Shown here: piece after piece, positions 1 to 7,977 of the stretch
Layout of the letters: the number at the start of each line of letters is the position of its first letter
Position numbering within the stretch: the first letter of the stretch is position 1
Assembly: GCF_051131155.1 (NCBI RefSeq)
Contig: NZ_CP159508.1
Coordinates: 310,001 to 374,000, forward strand
Reading direction: 5' to 3'
DNA from: Pseudanabaena minima
Lineage (GTDB): Bacteria > Cyanobacteriota > Cyanobacteriia > Pseudanabaenales > Pseudanabaenaceae
Length of the DNA: 64,000 nucleotides
Made by a program: the position numbers and the translations under genes
The notes under the pieces: model-generated
Seen by the model: only the letters and a program-made list of their open reading frames with translations
The model's database searches: none
What the model was told of the DNA's origin: nothing

Positions 1-957
1 GCTATATGCAGGGTTGCGGTTGCTAGCACCTGCAACAACTGTTCTCTGAGGAATATTAGCGACAACATTGGAAGGTACTTGCCGTCCTACTGCATAGGTC
101 TTTGCACCTGAAAAAGAGGCTTGAGCAACTTGCAGAGCTTGCATTACCTCGTCCGCTGAACGATAGCGATTGGTGGGTTTGTAGCTCAACATTTGGTTGA
201 TCACTCTTGCAAAAGCAGGATTGACATTAGCAAACTGCTGCCAATTCCACGCTAAATTGATGCTATCAAACAGTTCCGATGGCTCTTTGCCAGTCAGTAA
301 AACAATCGAAGTTACTGCAAGGGCATAGAGATCACTATTGGCATAGGCACTCCCTGACTGCAATTGTTCTGGTGGCGCATAGCCCGCTTTACCCGCAACC
401 GTTGAGGCAGGAATCCCCATTTGCGAATTGAGTTTGGCATTAGTTTCTTGGACAACACCAAAATCGATCAGCACAGGTAAATTATCCTGCGATCGCAACA
501 TCAGATTTTCAGGAGAAATATCGCGGTGAATAATATTGTGACTATGCAGATAGCTCAGCACTGGCAAAAGCTGCTGCATTAACGCAAAAATTTCATTCTC
601 CGAGAATGTCTGCCCAACCTTGAGGCGATCTAGTAACAAATTACGATAGTTTTTGCCCTCTACATAGTCTTGAACCAAGAGCAACCTGCCCTCTGACTCA
701 AAGGTAGCGCGGAAGTCTGGCACTTGGGGATGACGGATTTGATAAAGTACCGAGGCTTCACGACGAAAGAGTTCTTTGGCTTTTTCGGTTACTTCTAGAG
801 AATCTTGCGGCGGAATAAATTCTTTAAGTACGCAGGTTTCATTAAAGCGCTCTAAATCTTGTGCTAAGTATGTACGCCCCATACCACCCTGTCCAATCGT
901 TGATCGGATTGCATAGCGACCTTTAAGTACAAAACCTTGAGGAAATGGGGGTTGCAT
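1..957 (-). CDS. Serine/threonine protein kinase, C-terminal part beyond the window
   Basis: Reading the minus strand from the ATG at 957 gives a Hanks-type kinase that runs off the left edge. It has a glycine-rich loop (GQGGMG), an invariant lysine in CVLKEF, the catalytic loop HRDISPEN and the metal-binding DFG, followed by an APPE-like motif (YAPPEQ) and conserved helices. The kinase domain occupies about residues 15-275, and a linker begins after it. Such cyanobacterial kinases phosphorylate Ser/Thr on regulatory proteins; the substrate cannot be read from sequence. The start lies 3 bp after the stop of the DUF4330 gene, so the two are probably cotranscribed. Confidence 0.93.
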   Translation of the reverse strand, partial: MQPPFPQGFVLKGRYAIRSTIGQGGMGRTYLAQDLERFNETCVLKEFIPPQDSLEVTEKAKELFRREASVLYQIRHPQVPDFRATFESEGRLLLVQDYVEGKNYRNLLLDRLKVGQTFSENEIFALMQQLLPVLSYLHSHNIIHRDISPENLMLRSQDNLPVLIDFGVVQETNAKLNSQMGIPASTVAGKAGYAPPEQLQSGSAYANSDLYALAVTSIVLLTGKEPSELFDSINLAWNWQQFANVNPAFARVINQMLSYKPTNRYRSADEVMQALQVAQASFSGAKTYAVGRQVPSNVVANIPQRTVVAGASNRNPAYS

Positions 958-959
958 AA

Positions 960-1481
960 TTAATACCTCACCGCCATCGCACTACCCCGAATGATATATT
1001 TCGGTCCTTCAATATCAATTGATGTACCGACCTTAACCTTTTCATTGGCAAATACAGCCCCATCATTGGTAATTTGGGCAGTTGCTTCGAGGGTGATCGC
1101 TAGGTCGGATTGAGAAGTGGCGACAGCGCGAGGATCATCAAAATAAACGGCTGTACCATCAGCTTTTGCGGCGACAATTTTGGGAACTGAAATATCTACT
1201 TTTTTAATTGTGACTTCGCCGCGTGGTTGATTGCGGATAATAATTTTCACTTTGTCACCGACTTTGACAAGGTTTTGAGGCTCATTAGCACTTAAACCGC
1301 GTACATTCATATCTACTTGGACTGTCTTATTTTCGGCAGATAGCACTTGAGCGATCGAACTGCCGCTATTGCCAGGGACGATGAGTAAGCCAATCAGGAT
1401 AATCAGGATCGTCGCGATCGCGCCAATGTCCAGAATGCTGAATTTACCAAATAAACGACCTTGCCGATCTAGAAGTGCCAT
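960..1481 (-). CDS. DUF4330 domain-containing membrane-anchored protein
   Basis: This 173-residue protein starts with a short basic cytoplasmic segment, then one transmembrane helix at about residues 16-37 rich in Ile/Leu. The rest is a beta-rich extracytoplasmic domain typical of the cyanobacterial DUF4330 family. No catalytic motif is visible and the function is unknown. It lies directly upstream of the Ser/Thr kinase gene with a 2-bp gap, suggesting a shared transcript and possibly a linked role in envelope sensing, which is inference. Confidence 0.8.
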   Translation of the reverse strand: MALLDRQGRLFGKFSILDIGAIATILIILIGLLIVPGNSGSSIAQVLSAENKTVQVDMNVRGLSANEPQNLVKVGDKVKIIIRNQPRGEVTIKKVDISVPKIVAAKADGTAVYFDDPRAVATSQSDLAITLEATAQITNDGAVFANEKVKVGTSIDIEGPKYIIRGSAMAVRY

Positions 1482-1587
1482 GCGTATTTTCAGGATGTAA
1501 CGGTGGAATAGAGTGTTAAAGGTTTGCTAAAGCGACAAAGCGCTTACAGCATTACAGTATAGCAATGGCTAAGACGGTTACAGTGTT

Positions 1588-1622
1588 TTTTGTGTGGCGC
1601 GGCAAAGCCGCGCTACACAAAA
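1588..1622. repeat. Palindromic hairpin repeat
   Basis: A 16-bp near-perfect inverted repeat (TTTTGTGTRGCGCGGC) surrounds an AAA loop. It lies between the DUF2059 gene and the DUF4330 gene and belongs to the GC-core hairpin set found throughout the window. It could also stop transcription of the upstream minus-strand gene, which ends at 1645. Confidence 0.8.
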
Positions 1623-1644
1623 TTTGGTTACAGCGCGTCCCTTA

Positions 1645-2277
1645 TTACTTACGGGGTAATGCGTTTAAAAGTTCTTCGGTAATAATTTCGGTCATGATGC
1701 GCGACATTTGGGGCATCAAAATTTCGTTAGTACGCTGAAAAGAGTCATTAAAAATCTGTGGCATCAGGCTAATTGCCTTTTTGCCAGTTGACGACTTATA
1801 AAATCCGATAATGTCGCGCAATTCCGATTCGGTAAAATACTTGTCATAGATCGGATAGGAAACCTGTTCAATTAATTGATTGACATCAATTTTTTTGACC
1901 ACGCGATCGCGGTACTTGCCAGCCATGCGTGAAACGATCTCACTAAATTGTTTTTGAATTTCTGGACGATCGCTGTCGAGAGTAGGAGCATTTTTGAGAA
2001 CCGCTGATACCAGCTTCGGCAACTCGGAACGCACCATCGAATCCATGATCTGTTCAGCATTTTTAGTAGATTCTGTAATCTCTAGCAACTCTTTGATCAA
2101 GGCTCGTTTTTCTTGTGAAATAATCGGCGCAGTAGGCTTAACAGTAGGCTTGACAGCAGGCTTAGTTGTATTACTACTTTCTTGAGGTGTTTGGGCGATC
2201 GCTTGATGAGATGAGGGTAAGACTAAGGCAGTAAGTAATGAAGATAAGGCAGTAGTTAGAAAAATGCGGTTTAGCAT
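1645..2277 (-). CDS. DUF2059 domain-containing secreted protein
   Basis: From the ATG at 2277 the product is 210 residues with a clear signal peptide (MLNRIFLTTALSSLL... ending near AIAQT), a Pro/Lys/Thr-rich linker and a helical DUF2059 domain with YDKYFTESELRDIIGFY and GKKAISLMP. It is probably exported to the periplasm; function unknown. A longer frame opens at 2358 and overlaps the upstream stop by ATGA, but its extra 27 residues are mostly encoded by the hairpin repeat at 2300-2338 and would bury the signal peptide. The internal start is therefore preferred. Confidence 0.75.
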   Translation of the reverse strand: MLNRIFLTTALSSLLTALVLPSSHQAIAQTPQESSNTTKPAVKPTVKPTAPIISQEKRALIKELLEITESTKNAEQIMDSMVRSELPKLVSAVLKNAPTLDSDRPEIQKQFSEIVSRMAGKYRDRVVKKIDVNQLIEQVSYPIYDKYFTESELRDIIGFYKSSTGKKAISLMPQIFNDSFQRTNEILMPQMSRIMTEIITEELLNALPRK

Positions 2278-2299
2278 AATTTTTTTTAGTGTAATGAGG

Positions 2300-2338
2300 A
2301 AAACCTGTGGCGCACGCGCAGCGTGCGCCACAGGTTTT
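2300..2338. repeat. Palindromic hairpin repeat
   Basis: A perfect 18-bp inverted repeat (AAAACCTGTGGCGCACGC) with a GCA loop lies between the CCB-like gene and the DUF2059 gene. It leaves a frame open across itself, creating an apparent N-terminal extension of the downstream gene. Confidence 0.85.
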
Positions 2339-2354
2339 AGATTAGATGAGTTAC

Positions 2355-2996
2355 TCATGAGGACATTTTTTCGAGATTATAGGTGAGTTTTTCAGCGATC
2401 GCCGTTACCCAATTTTCATCTTGCTTAGTATAACTACGGGGAATATTTGCTCCTAATACCATGACTCCTTTTTCGCCCAGAGGTTGCACGATTACGCCCT
2501 GAGTATTTTCGGGTAGATAGTCAAACTCCACCCGACCTGGATACAGCTCTAATTTGACCAAATAAACTGGCTTTTGGGTTTTCATCACGCGCTCAGCGAT
2601 CGCGCCAATATTTACCTGTTTGCTTTTGCCTAAAATGCCTCGGCGGAGAATAGTTTGGCGATCGTAATAAACCGCTATCACCTTAGTTACTGTATTAGTT
2701 AGCAAAATATGTGAAGCCCAAGCCAGTTCAGTTTTAATTGCATCGCTTAGCGAGTCATCAATTTCTAAACCTTCTGCGCCAATCAAATTTACAGCCTCAG
2801 GTGGCTTCGGCTGAGCTTGTTGCCACAGCAACCCTACTAAAATCAACACGGCACTCAATAAAACCCCTAGAGCATCAGCGCGAGATTGGCTAGCCGTGAG
2901 ATTGAATGTTACCATCCGATTTGCTAGTAGGGCAAAGCCTCCCAATGTCCCTACTACAAGGGGCAAATATCGAATCATGTTTACTCTTATACTCAA
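2355..2996 (-). CDS. Cofactor assembly of complex C subunit B, CCB2/CCB4-like (DUF2930)
   Basis: The 213-residue protein has two N-terminal transmembrane helices (about 9-27 and 43-60) and a soluble domain with the family-like stretches GAEGLEID and GVMVLGANIPRSYT near the C-terminus. Plant CCB2/CCB4 homologues take part in covalent attachment of heme ci to cytochrome b6 of the b6f complex, and the cyanobacterial protein is expected to act in the same process at the thylakoid membrane. The assignment rests on recognised family pattern and length. It probably forms a transcription unit with the DUF2059 gene, although a hairpin repeat separates them. Confidence 0.78.
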   Translation of the reverse strand: MSIRVNMIRYLPLVVGTLGGFALLANRMVTFNLTASQSRADALGVLLSAVLILVGLLWQQAQPKPPEAVNLIGAEGLEIDDSLSDAIKTELAWASHILLTNTVTKVIAVYYDRQTILRRGILGKSKQVNIGAIAERVMKTQKPVYLVKLELYPGRVEFDYLPENTQGVIVQPLGEKGVMVLGANIPRSYTKQDENWVTAIAEKLTYNLEKMSS

Positions 2997-3064
2997 ATGA
3001 CAATAAATACACTGCTTTTATAGCTGTCGCCAGTCTGGTTAGGACATAAAGCCAGAAGACGAGT

Positions 3065-3166
3065 AAGTAGCTAGACATAAGTAAACTAAAAACCGAGAAG
3101 TTTGTTCCGCCCGCGTAGCGGGCGGAACAAACTCTGGTTTTGGGTTTTAATTAAGTTGAGCTACTT
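3065..3166. mobile_element. MITE-like palindromic element, family A copy 1
   Basis: This roughly 102-bp element has imperfect terminal inverted repeats (AAGTAGCTAGACATAAG against AAGTAGCTCAACTTAAT) and a central perfect 14-bp hairpin, TTTGTTCCGCCCGC with a GTA loop, at 3101-3131. Two further copies occur at 7757-7976 (interrupted) and 57568-57668. Just left of it, 3019-3050 (TATAGCTGTCGCC...TTAGGACATAAA) resembles the end of another element type (see 4573-4693), so the site looks nested. Confidence 0.8.
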
Positions 3167-3261
3167 AGCGGCGCAAAGCGCCACTTCGCTTCTTGGGTTT
3201 TGATTTGTCATAATACCAATGGCTACAGCTAGCTATAAATTAGCATTTCTGTGAAACATCT

Positions 3262-4476
3262 ATGCTGCCTAGCGAACTCCTGATGCATCGACTGAATGGC
3301 GAAACCGTCGTTCCTAAAAAATTAAAAGTAGATGAGAAACATCAGGCGCTCGCCATAGAATTAATCGCAATTTTTGAGAATGCTAAGGGTGGTACACAGG
3401 GTGAACTCGATCGCCTATTACAAGAACTTGAAGGCGATACTCCCGACTATCGGGTGAAGCGAGGATTAGCGCATATTCTCAAGTCGAGTTTTAGCACCTT
3501 TGAGATTATTAGTCCGCTTGAGCCGCAGGAATTACGTCGCCGCATTTTTGAATTATCAGCGCAAGTAGTCCCTAGTCAGCAAGCTACAAAGCAAACTCTC
3601 ACTCAACTTGCCGACAAACTAACTGAAGAACTGAAACGCGAAGTCCTACCTTCTCAAATTACAACAGGTCTATATGCTGATCTGATGGAAAATCGGATTC
3701 TGACACAATTTGAAAGCCCTACGCCTGAAGCTCTCATTCATCGTTATAATCTCTCGCAAGTACAGGGAATTTTCTATCGGGCAAGTCATATGACGCTCAA
3801 AGTCCATCGAAATGATCCAGGAGAATACAAGCTACTGTTCCGTTATCTCAAGCTATTTCAATTGATGTCCTATATCGAAGGTGATGTCGATTATGGCTTT
3901 ACGATTACCGTTGATGGCGCAACGAGTTTATTTGGTACAAGTACCCGTTATGGATTAGCGATCGCAAAGCTTCTACCTGCTTTACTCCATGTTACCAAGT
4001 GGAGCCTCAACGCTACCCTTGTTGAAAAAGACGCTTATTCAAAACAAAAGCGCACTGGTTTATTTACGCTCGATTCTAATTGTGGCTTAGTTAGTCATTA
4101 TCCTGCTGGCAAAATGTATGACAGTGCGATCGAGTCATCGTTTGCCGAGCGATGGGCAGAACTCAAAACGGAATGGAAGTTAGAAAGAGAAGTGGATTTA
4201 ATTCCTATCCCTGGAAGCGTGATGATTCCTGATTTTCGACTGGTACATCCTGATGGGCGGAGTTATTTATTAGAGATCGTTGGTTATTGGCGACCTGAGT
4301 ATTTACGCAAGAAGTTTTCGCAGGTGCGGCAAGCTAATTGCGTAAATTTGATTTTGGCGATTTCTGAACGACTGAATCTGGAGAAGGCGGGAGTAAAAGT
4401 AAGTGATACGCCTGCGCTGACAGTTTGGTTTAAGGATAAACTTTCGCCCAAAGTCGTTTTACAAGCGATCGAATAA
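3262..4476 (+). CDS. DUF790 family protein (Bax1-like nuclease)
   Basis: The 404-residue protein begins MLPSELL and follows the DUF790 pattern throughout. Archaeal members (Bax1) are structure-specific nucleases that bind the XPB helicase. The C-terminal part contains IPDFRL followed by LEIVGYW and a downstream lysine (RKKFSQV), consistent with a PD-(D/E)XK-type nuclease core. In many genomes the gene is adjacent to an XPB-like helicase gene; none is present here, so the partner is absent or elsewhere. It is flanked on both sides by repeats and stands as a single transcription unit. Confidence 0.82.
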   Translation: MLPSELLMHRLNGETVVPKKLKVDEKHQALAIELIAIFENAKGGTQGELDRLLQELEGDTPDYRVKRGLAHILKSSFSTFEIISPLEPQELRRRIFELSAQVVPSQQATKQTLTQLADKLTEELKREVLPSQITTGLYADLMENRILTQFESPTPEALIHRYNLSQVQGIFYRASHMTLKVHRNDPGEYKLLFRYLKLFQLMSYIEGDVDYGFTITVDGATSLFGTSTRYGLAIAKLLPALLHVTKWSLNATLVEKDAYSKQKRTGLFTLDSNCGLVSHYPAGKMYDSAIESSFAERWAELKTEWKLEREVDLIPIPGSVMIPDFRLVHPDGRSYLLEIVGYWRPEYLRKKFSQVRQANCVNLILAISERLNLEKAGVKVSDTPALTVWFKDKLSPKVVLQAIE

Positions 4477-4500
4477 ATCGCAAATATAGCAATCCTAAAT

Positions 4501-4543
4501 GGTTTGTGGAAGTACACCCCGATGGGGTGTACTTCCACAAACC
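4501..4543. terminator. Long perfect hairpin after the DUF790 gene
   Basis: A 20-bp perfect inverted repeat (GGTTTGTGGAAGTACACCCC) with a GAT loop lies 24 bp after the DUF790 stop. No strong T-run follows, so factor-independent termination is only probable; it also belongs structurally to the palindromic repeat set. Confidence 0.6.
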
Positions 4544-4572
4544 CAAAAAATCCACAAATGATATAGGACAGC

Positions 4573-4693
4573 TATATAGCTGTCGCCTAGTGTATGAGGA
4601 CATAAAACCTAAGAAGAGAATAGCGGCGCTTCGCGCCGCTATTCTCTTCTTAGGTTTTGCTTTTGTCCTAACACAATCGACGGCAGCTATATA
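4573..4693. mobile_element. MITE-like element with IS630-type ends
   Basis: A 121-bp element has terminal inverted repeats beginning TATATAGCTGYCG and continuing to AGGACA.AAA about 35 bp in on both sides. An inner perfect hairpin (arms of GAATAGCGGCGC type) has outer arms CCTAAGAAGA/TCTTCTTAGG. The ends are TA-flanked, as expected of IS630/Tc1-type insertion. It has no coding capacity. Confidence 0.75.
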
Positions 4694-5140
4694 AGCTAAA
4701 CAACAAAATATTCATGGAACATCAGTTGTTTAGATAAAGTCTGAATAGTAATTGAGCCCAATTCATGAAAGTGTAACTACATTTTTGTGAATTAAAAACA
4801 AAACTCTTACTGGGTTTTAAAAGCACAAAATGGCGTAGCACTTTTGAGGATTAAAAGACCAAATCAGTAATTATCTAGGTATATGAAATATTAAAAAACA
4901 GATTAAACCATCTGACTTTTTCTAGGCAAACAAAGACAATTTGCAGATTCACAAAAAAGTCGCAAATCTTTATATTTAGGACTTTTTTGATTGCCGACTT
5001 AATAGTTTAAAACACAAAATGGCGCAGCTATTTTATGTTTTAAGATAAGACAAAAAGCCTATTTACCTGTATTTTTTTGCGTCTAGGATGAGTTATCATC
5101 TGTTTTTCTATATAAACAAAGCTAGCAAATCATTTAGAGA
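4694..5140. other. Gene-free stretch with decayed hairpin repeats
   Basis: No gene is supported in this AT-rich stretch. Bases 4758-4802 share CCAATTCATGAAAG and TGAATTAAAA with the repeat at 40599-40700. Two degenerate hairpins follow, one at about 4820-4847 (AAAGCACAAAATGGC/GTAGCACTTTT) and one at about 5009-5042 (TTAAAACACAAAATGGC/GCTATTTTATGTTTTAA). The last 100 bp should contain the promoter of the histidine kinase gene, but I see no clear box. Confidence 0.6.
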
Positions 5141-7708
5141 ATGAAGATTAAGCAAAAGTTGGTTCTGAGTTATTTAGCGATCACTGCTATCAGCAGCTTA
5201 GTTGGAGTCATCAGCTACAAAAATATAGAAACAATCAACCAAGATTTTCAAGCTGTTTCCGAGGGAACTATTCCTACTAACTCAGCGCTTAAAGACCTTA
5301 AAAATTCGGGTTCAAAAATTATTGCTGCTACTTCAGAATATACAACGATCTCAGCACGCTCAAAGATTTTGCCTCTAACCACAGAAATAAACGCAGCTTT
5401 ACTTGAGGAAGAAGAAGAGGTAAAAGAAGGATTTTTGGCATATGATATAGCCTTGAATCAGTATAAATCTATACCTGAGAACTTGTCTGCCGATAAACTA
5501 AATGCTCTTACCCAAATTAAAGCCGCAGGTGAATCCCTCAAAGCAAATAGCTTAAAATTAATTGAAGTTCAAAAAACAAGCAATGATCCCCAGAAATTTT
5601 TTGAGCAAAAAGAGGAGTTCGAGGAGAGCGAAGAAGAATTTATTAAAGCAATTGGTATCGCCCTAAGGACTGAAGAATTAAAGTTACAGAGGCTTAAGGA
5701 TGAAGTCCAGGTTGCAATTATTGATAGTCGCAATATTTTTTTAATTACCAGTATTTTTGCATTTGTTTCTGCGTTAGGAATTGGGCTAACTTTATCAGCT
5801 TCAATCATTAAGCGTTTACAAGAATTGGTTCTATCTACTAAACAGATTGCCCAAGGGAATATAGATGTGCTGCTTCCATCCCCTAAGAATGATGAATTGG
5901 GACAACTCAGCCAGAGTTTTGCTGTTATGCAAAATGAACTTAAATCCAACTTTGAGCGACTTGAAGACACTGTAGAAGAACGCACAAAACTTTTAATGCT
6001 TGAACAGGCTAATTTAAAAAAGAAACTAACTCAAGAGCGTCTGGTGTTAAGCATTGTTGAACAAATACGTCATTCTTTAGAGATTACGGAAACCCTCAGC
6101 TCGGTTGCGGCGGACATGCGCTCAGTATTTGCTTGCGATCGCGTAGCCATATTTCAATTTAACGATCAAAACTTTGCTACCTTTATCACCGAATCAGTAG
6201 GGCAAGGTAATGATCCTATTGTCAGTGGCACCCTTCAATCTTTTTTCGTCGAGAATAAGTCTTTTCGATCTGGGTCAACTCATCTCGCCATCAAAGATCA
6301 TGAAGATCATGAAGATATTTACTCACGTTTGAGTATGCCAATATTTGAAGGTGACCGACTTTGGGGAACATTAGTTGCTTTTGATTATCAGCAGCCTAGT
6401 CGTATTTGGACAGAAAGTGAAATAGCGATCGCTACAGCAGTTTGCTTACATGTAGGAATTTCGGTCAAACAAAATAATCTATTGAATGAATTAAAGCATT
6501 CTAAAGAAAAAGCTGAAGCTGCAAATGTTGCCAAAAGTGAGTTTCTATCGATGATGAGTCACGAGATTCGCACTCCTATGAATGCGGTAATCGCTGTAAG
6601 CGACCTTCTTAGTTTTACTGAGCTTAATGAAGAGCAAGAAGATTATGTCCAGATGATTCTTGATGGTGGAAAAGTATTATTAAATGTGATTAATGACATT
6701 CTTGATTTTTCCCGTATAGAAGCGAATCACCTAGAGTTAGAGATCAAAACTTTTGGATTACGTAATTTTATAGAGAGTACGGTTAACTTACTCAGACTAC
6801 AAGCTAGTCAAAAGAATCTAGGTTTATTCTCCGTGATTGACCCATTGTTACCAGATTTATTGTGGGGAGATAGCAATAGAATAGGGCAAATTTTAATTAA
6901 TTTGGTTGGTAATGCCATTAAATTCACTGAATCTGGAGAGATTAAAATTTTAGTAGAAATGCTAGATCAAAATGAAGACAACTGTACAGTTAAATTTAGT
7001 GTTTCAGATACAGGAATTGGAATTGAGCCTAAGAACCAAAGCAAACTTTTTGATCCATTTATTCAGGTTGACTCCTCAAACACCCGTCGCTACGGTGGTA
7101 GCGGTTTGGGGCTAGCAATTTGCAAACGTCTAGTTGAAAAAATGAATGGAACTATTTCGGTGCGATCGCAATTTGGAAAAGGTTCAACATTCAGTTTTGT
7201 GATCCAGTTAAAAGAAGAGCAAGAGCAACTCTCAGATCTTCAAAAGGATATTCTCACAGTTCCCTCCACTGCTATATTCTCTCCACAAGCTATTGTCACA
7301 GAAGAAAATCTCCAAGTTTTAGTGGTAGAAGACAATTCCTTAAATAGGATCGCAGCACTAAAGTCTTTAGAAAGAATGGGATACTCGGTAACTTTAGCAG
7401 GAGATGGACTGGAAGCGATTAGCTATCTTAAGCAGCAAGATTTTGATTTAATATTTATGGATCTGCATATGCCCCAATTAGATGGGATTGGAGCTACTCG
7501 GTTAATTCGTCAAGAAATATCTGATTATTCCCCTTATATTATCGCCATGACCGCAGATATGACCCAAGGAGTAAGGCAAGAATGTCTAGATTCAGGCATG
7601 AACGACTATATTAGTAAGCCTGTCACGTTTAAAGAATTAGCCTCTGCTGTAAAAAGAGCATTAAAATCAATGGATTCCAAATCAACTTTAAAATCTATTG
7701 ATTTATAG
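5141..7708 (+). CDS. Hybrid sensor histidine kinase/response regulator
   Basis: The 855-residue protein contains, in order: a transmembrane helix near the N-terminus (about 7-27), a helical periplasmic sensor of four-helix-bundle type, a second helix (about 195-220), HAMP (about 220-275), a coiled coil, GAF (about 300-450), HisKA with phospho-acceptor His474 (MMSHEIRTPM), HATPase_c with N box Asn591 and G1 box Asp623 (DTGIGI), and a C-terminal receiver with phospho-acceptor Asp774 (FMDLHMP). It would sense an unknown signal and phosphorylate its own receiver, and probably passes phosphate to an Hpt protein elsewhere. No cognate regulator is adjacent. The upstream intergenic region is full of decayed repeats. 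Confidence 0.95.
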   Translation: MKIKQKLVLSYLAITAISSLVGVISYKNIETINQDFQAVSEGTIPTNSALKDLKNSGSKIIAATSEYTTISARSKILPLTTEINAALLEEEEEVKEGFLAYDIALNQYKSIPENLSADKLNALTQIKAAGESLKANSLKLIEVQKTSNDPQKFFEQKEEFEESEEEFIKAIGIALRTEELKLQRLKDEVQVAIIDSRNIFLITSIFAFVSALGIGLTLSASIIKRLQELVLSTKQIAQGNIDVLLPSPKNDELGQLSQSFAVMQNELKSNFERLEDTVEERTKLLMLEQANLKKKLTQERLVLSIVEQIRHSLEITETLSSVAADMRSVFACDRVAIFQFNDQNFATFITESVGQGNDPIVSGTLQSFFVENKSFRSGSTHLAIKDHEDHEDIYSRLSMPIFEGDRLWGTLVAFDYQQPSRIWTESEIAIATAVCLHVGISVKQNNLLNELKHSKEKAEAANVAKSEFLSMMSHEIRTPMNAVIAVSDLLSFTELNEEQEDYVQMILDGGKVLLNVINDILDFSRIEANHLELEIKTFGLRNFIESTVNLLRLQASQKNLGLFSVIDPLLPDLLWGDSNRIGQILINLVGNAIKFTESGEIKILVEMLDQNEDNCTVKFSVSDTGIGIEPKNQSKLFDPFIQVDSSNTRRYGGSGLGLAICKRLVEKMNGTISVRSQFGKGSTFSFVIQLKEEQEQLSDLQKDILTVPSTAIFSPQAIVTEENLQVLVVEDNSLNRIAALKSLERMGYSVTLAGDGLEAISYLKQQDFDLIFMDLHMPQLDGIGATRLIRQEISDYSPYIIAMTADMTQGVRQECLDSGMNDYISKPVTFKELASAVKRALKSMDSKSTLKSIDL

Positions 7709-7756
7709 CAATGCAAGCTTTATGTACTATAGCAATGTAAGTTTTGCTTAGGACAT

Positions 7757-7976
7757 AAGTAGCTCAACATAATTAAAACCCAAAACCAGAGTTTGTTCCG
7801 CCCGCGTAGCGGGCGGAACAAACTTCTCGGTTTTTAGTTTACTTAACGTCAGTTCGACGAAAGCGAAAAATGGTAAGAATCGCTAAGCGATTCTTACCAT
7901 TTTTCGCCATTTGCGTCGTGCGAAGCACGACGCAAATGGCGATATCGAACTCACGTTTACTTATGTCTAGCTACTT
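7757..7976. mobile_element. MITE-like family A copy 2, interrupted by another element
   Basis: On the reverse orientation this matches the copy at 3065-3166 almost base for base up to 7845: AAGTAGCTCAAC, then the perfect TTTGTTCCGCCCGC hairpin, then GGTTTTTAGTTTACTTA. It resumes at 7957 with TTACTTATGTCTAGCTACTT. The 111-bp insert at 7846-7956 and a 7-bp duplication explain the interruption. Immediately left, 7728-7757 (TATAGCAATGTAAG then TTTTGCTTAGGACATAA) resembles the end of the IS630 remnant at 23358-23387. Confidence 0.8.
7846..7956. mobile_element. 111-bp double-hairpin element inserted in family A copy
   Basis: The element has 12-bp terminal repeats (ACGTCAGTTCGA against ACGTGAGTTCGA) and is flanked by TTACTTA at 7839-7845 and 7957-7963, as expected for a target-site duplication. 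Inside are two strong hairpins: GCGAAAAATGGTAAGAATCGC at 7863-7906 and GCCATTTGCGTCGTGC at about 7906-7940. It has no coding capacity. Bases 57064-57099 carry a related CCATTTGC.../...GCAAATGG hairpin. Confidence 0.75.
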
Positions 7977-7977
7977 A

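Noticed and set aside
1645..2358. Longer start of the DUF2059 gene at 2358 with ATGA overlap
   Set aside because: The added residues come mostly from the hairpin repeat and precede an evident signal peptide; the coupling signal is noted but the internal ATG is preferred.
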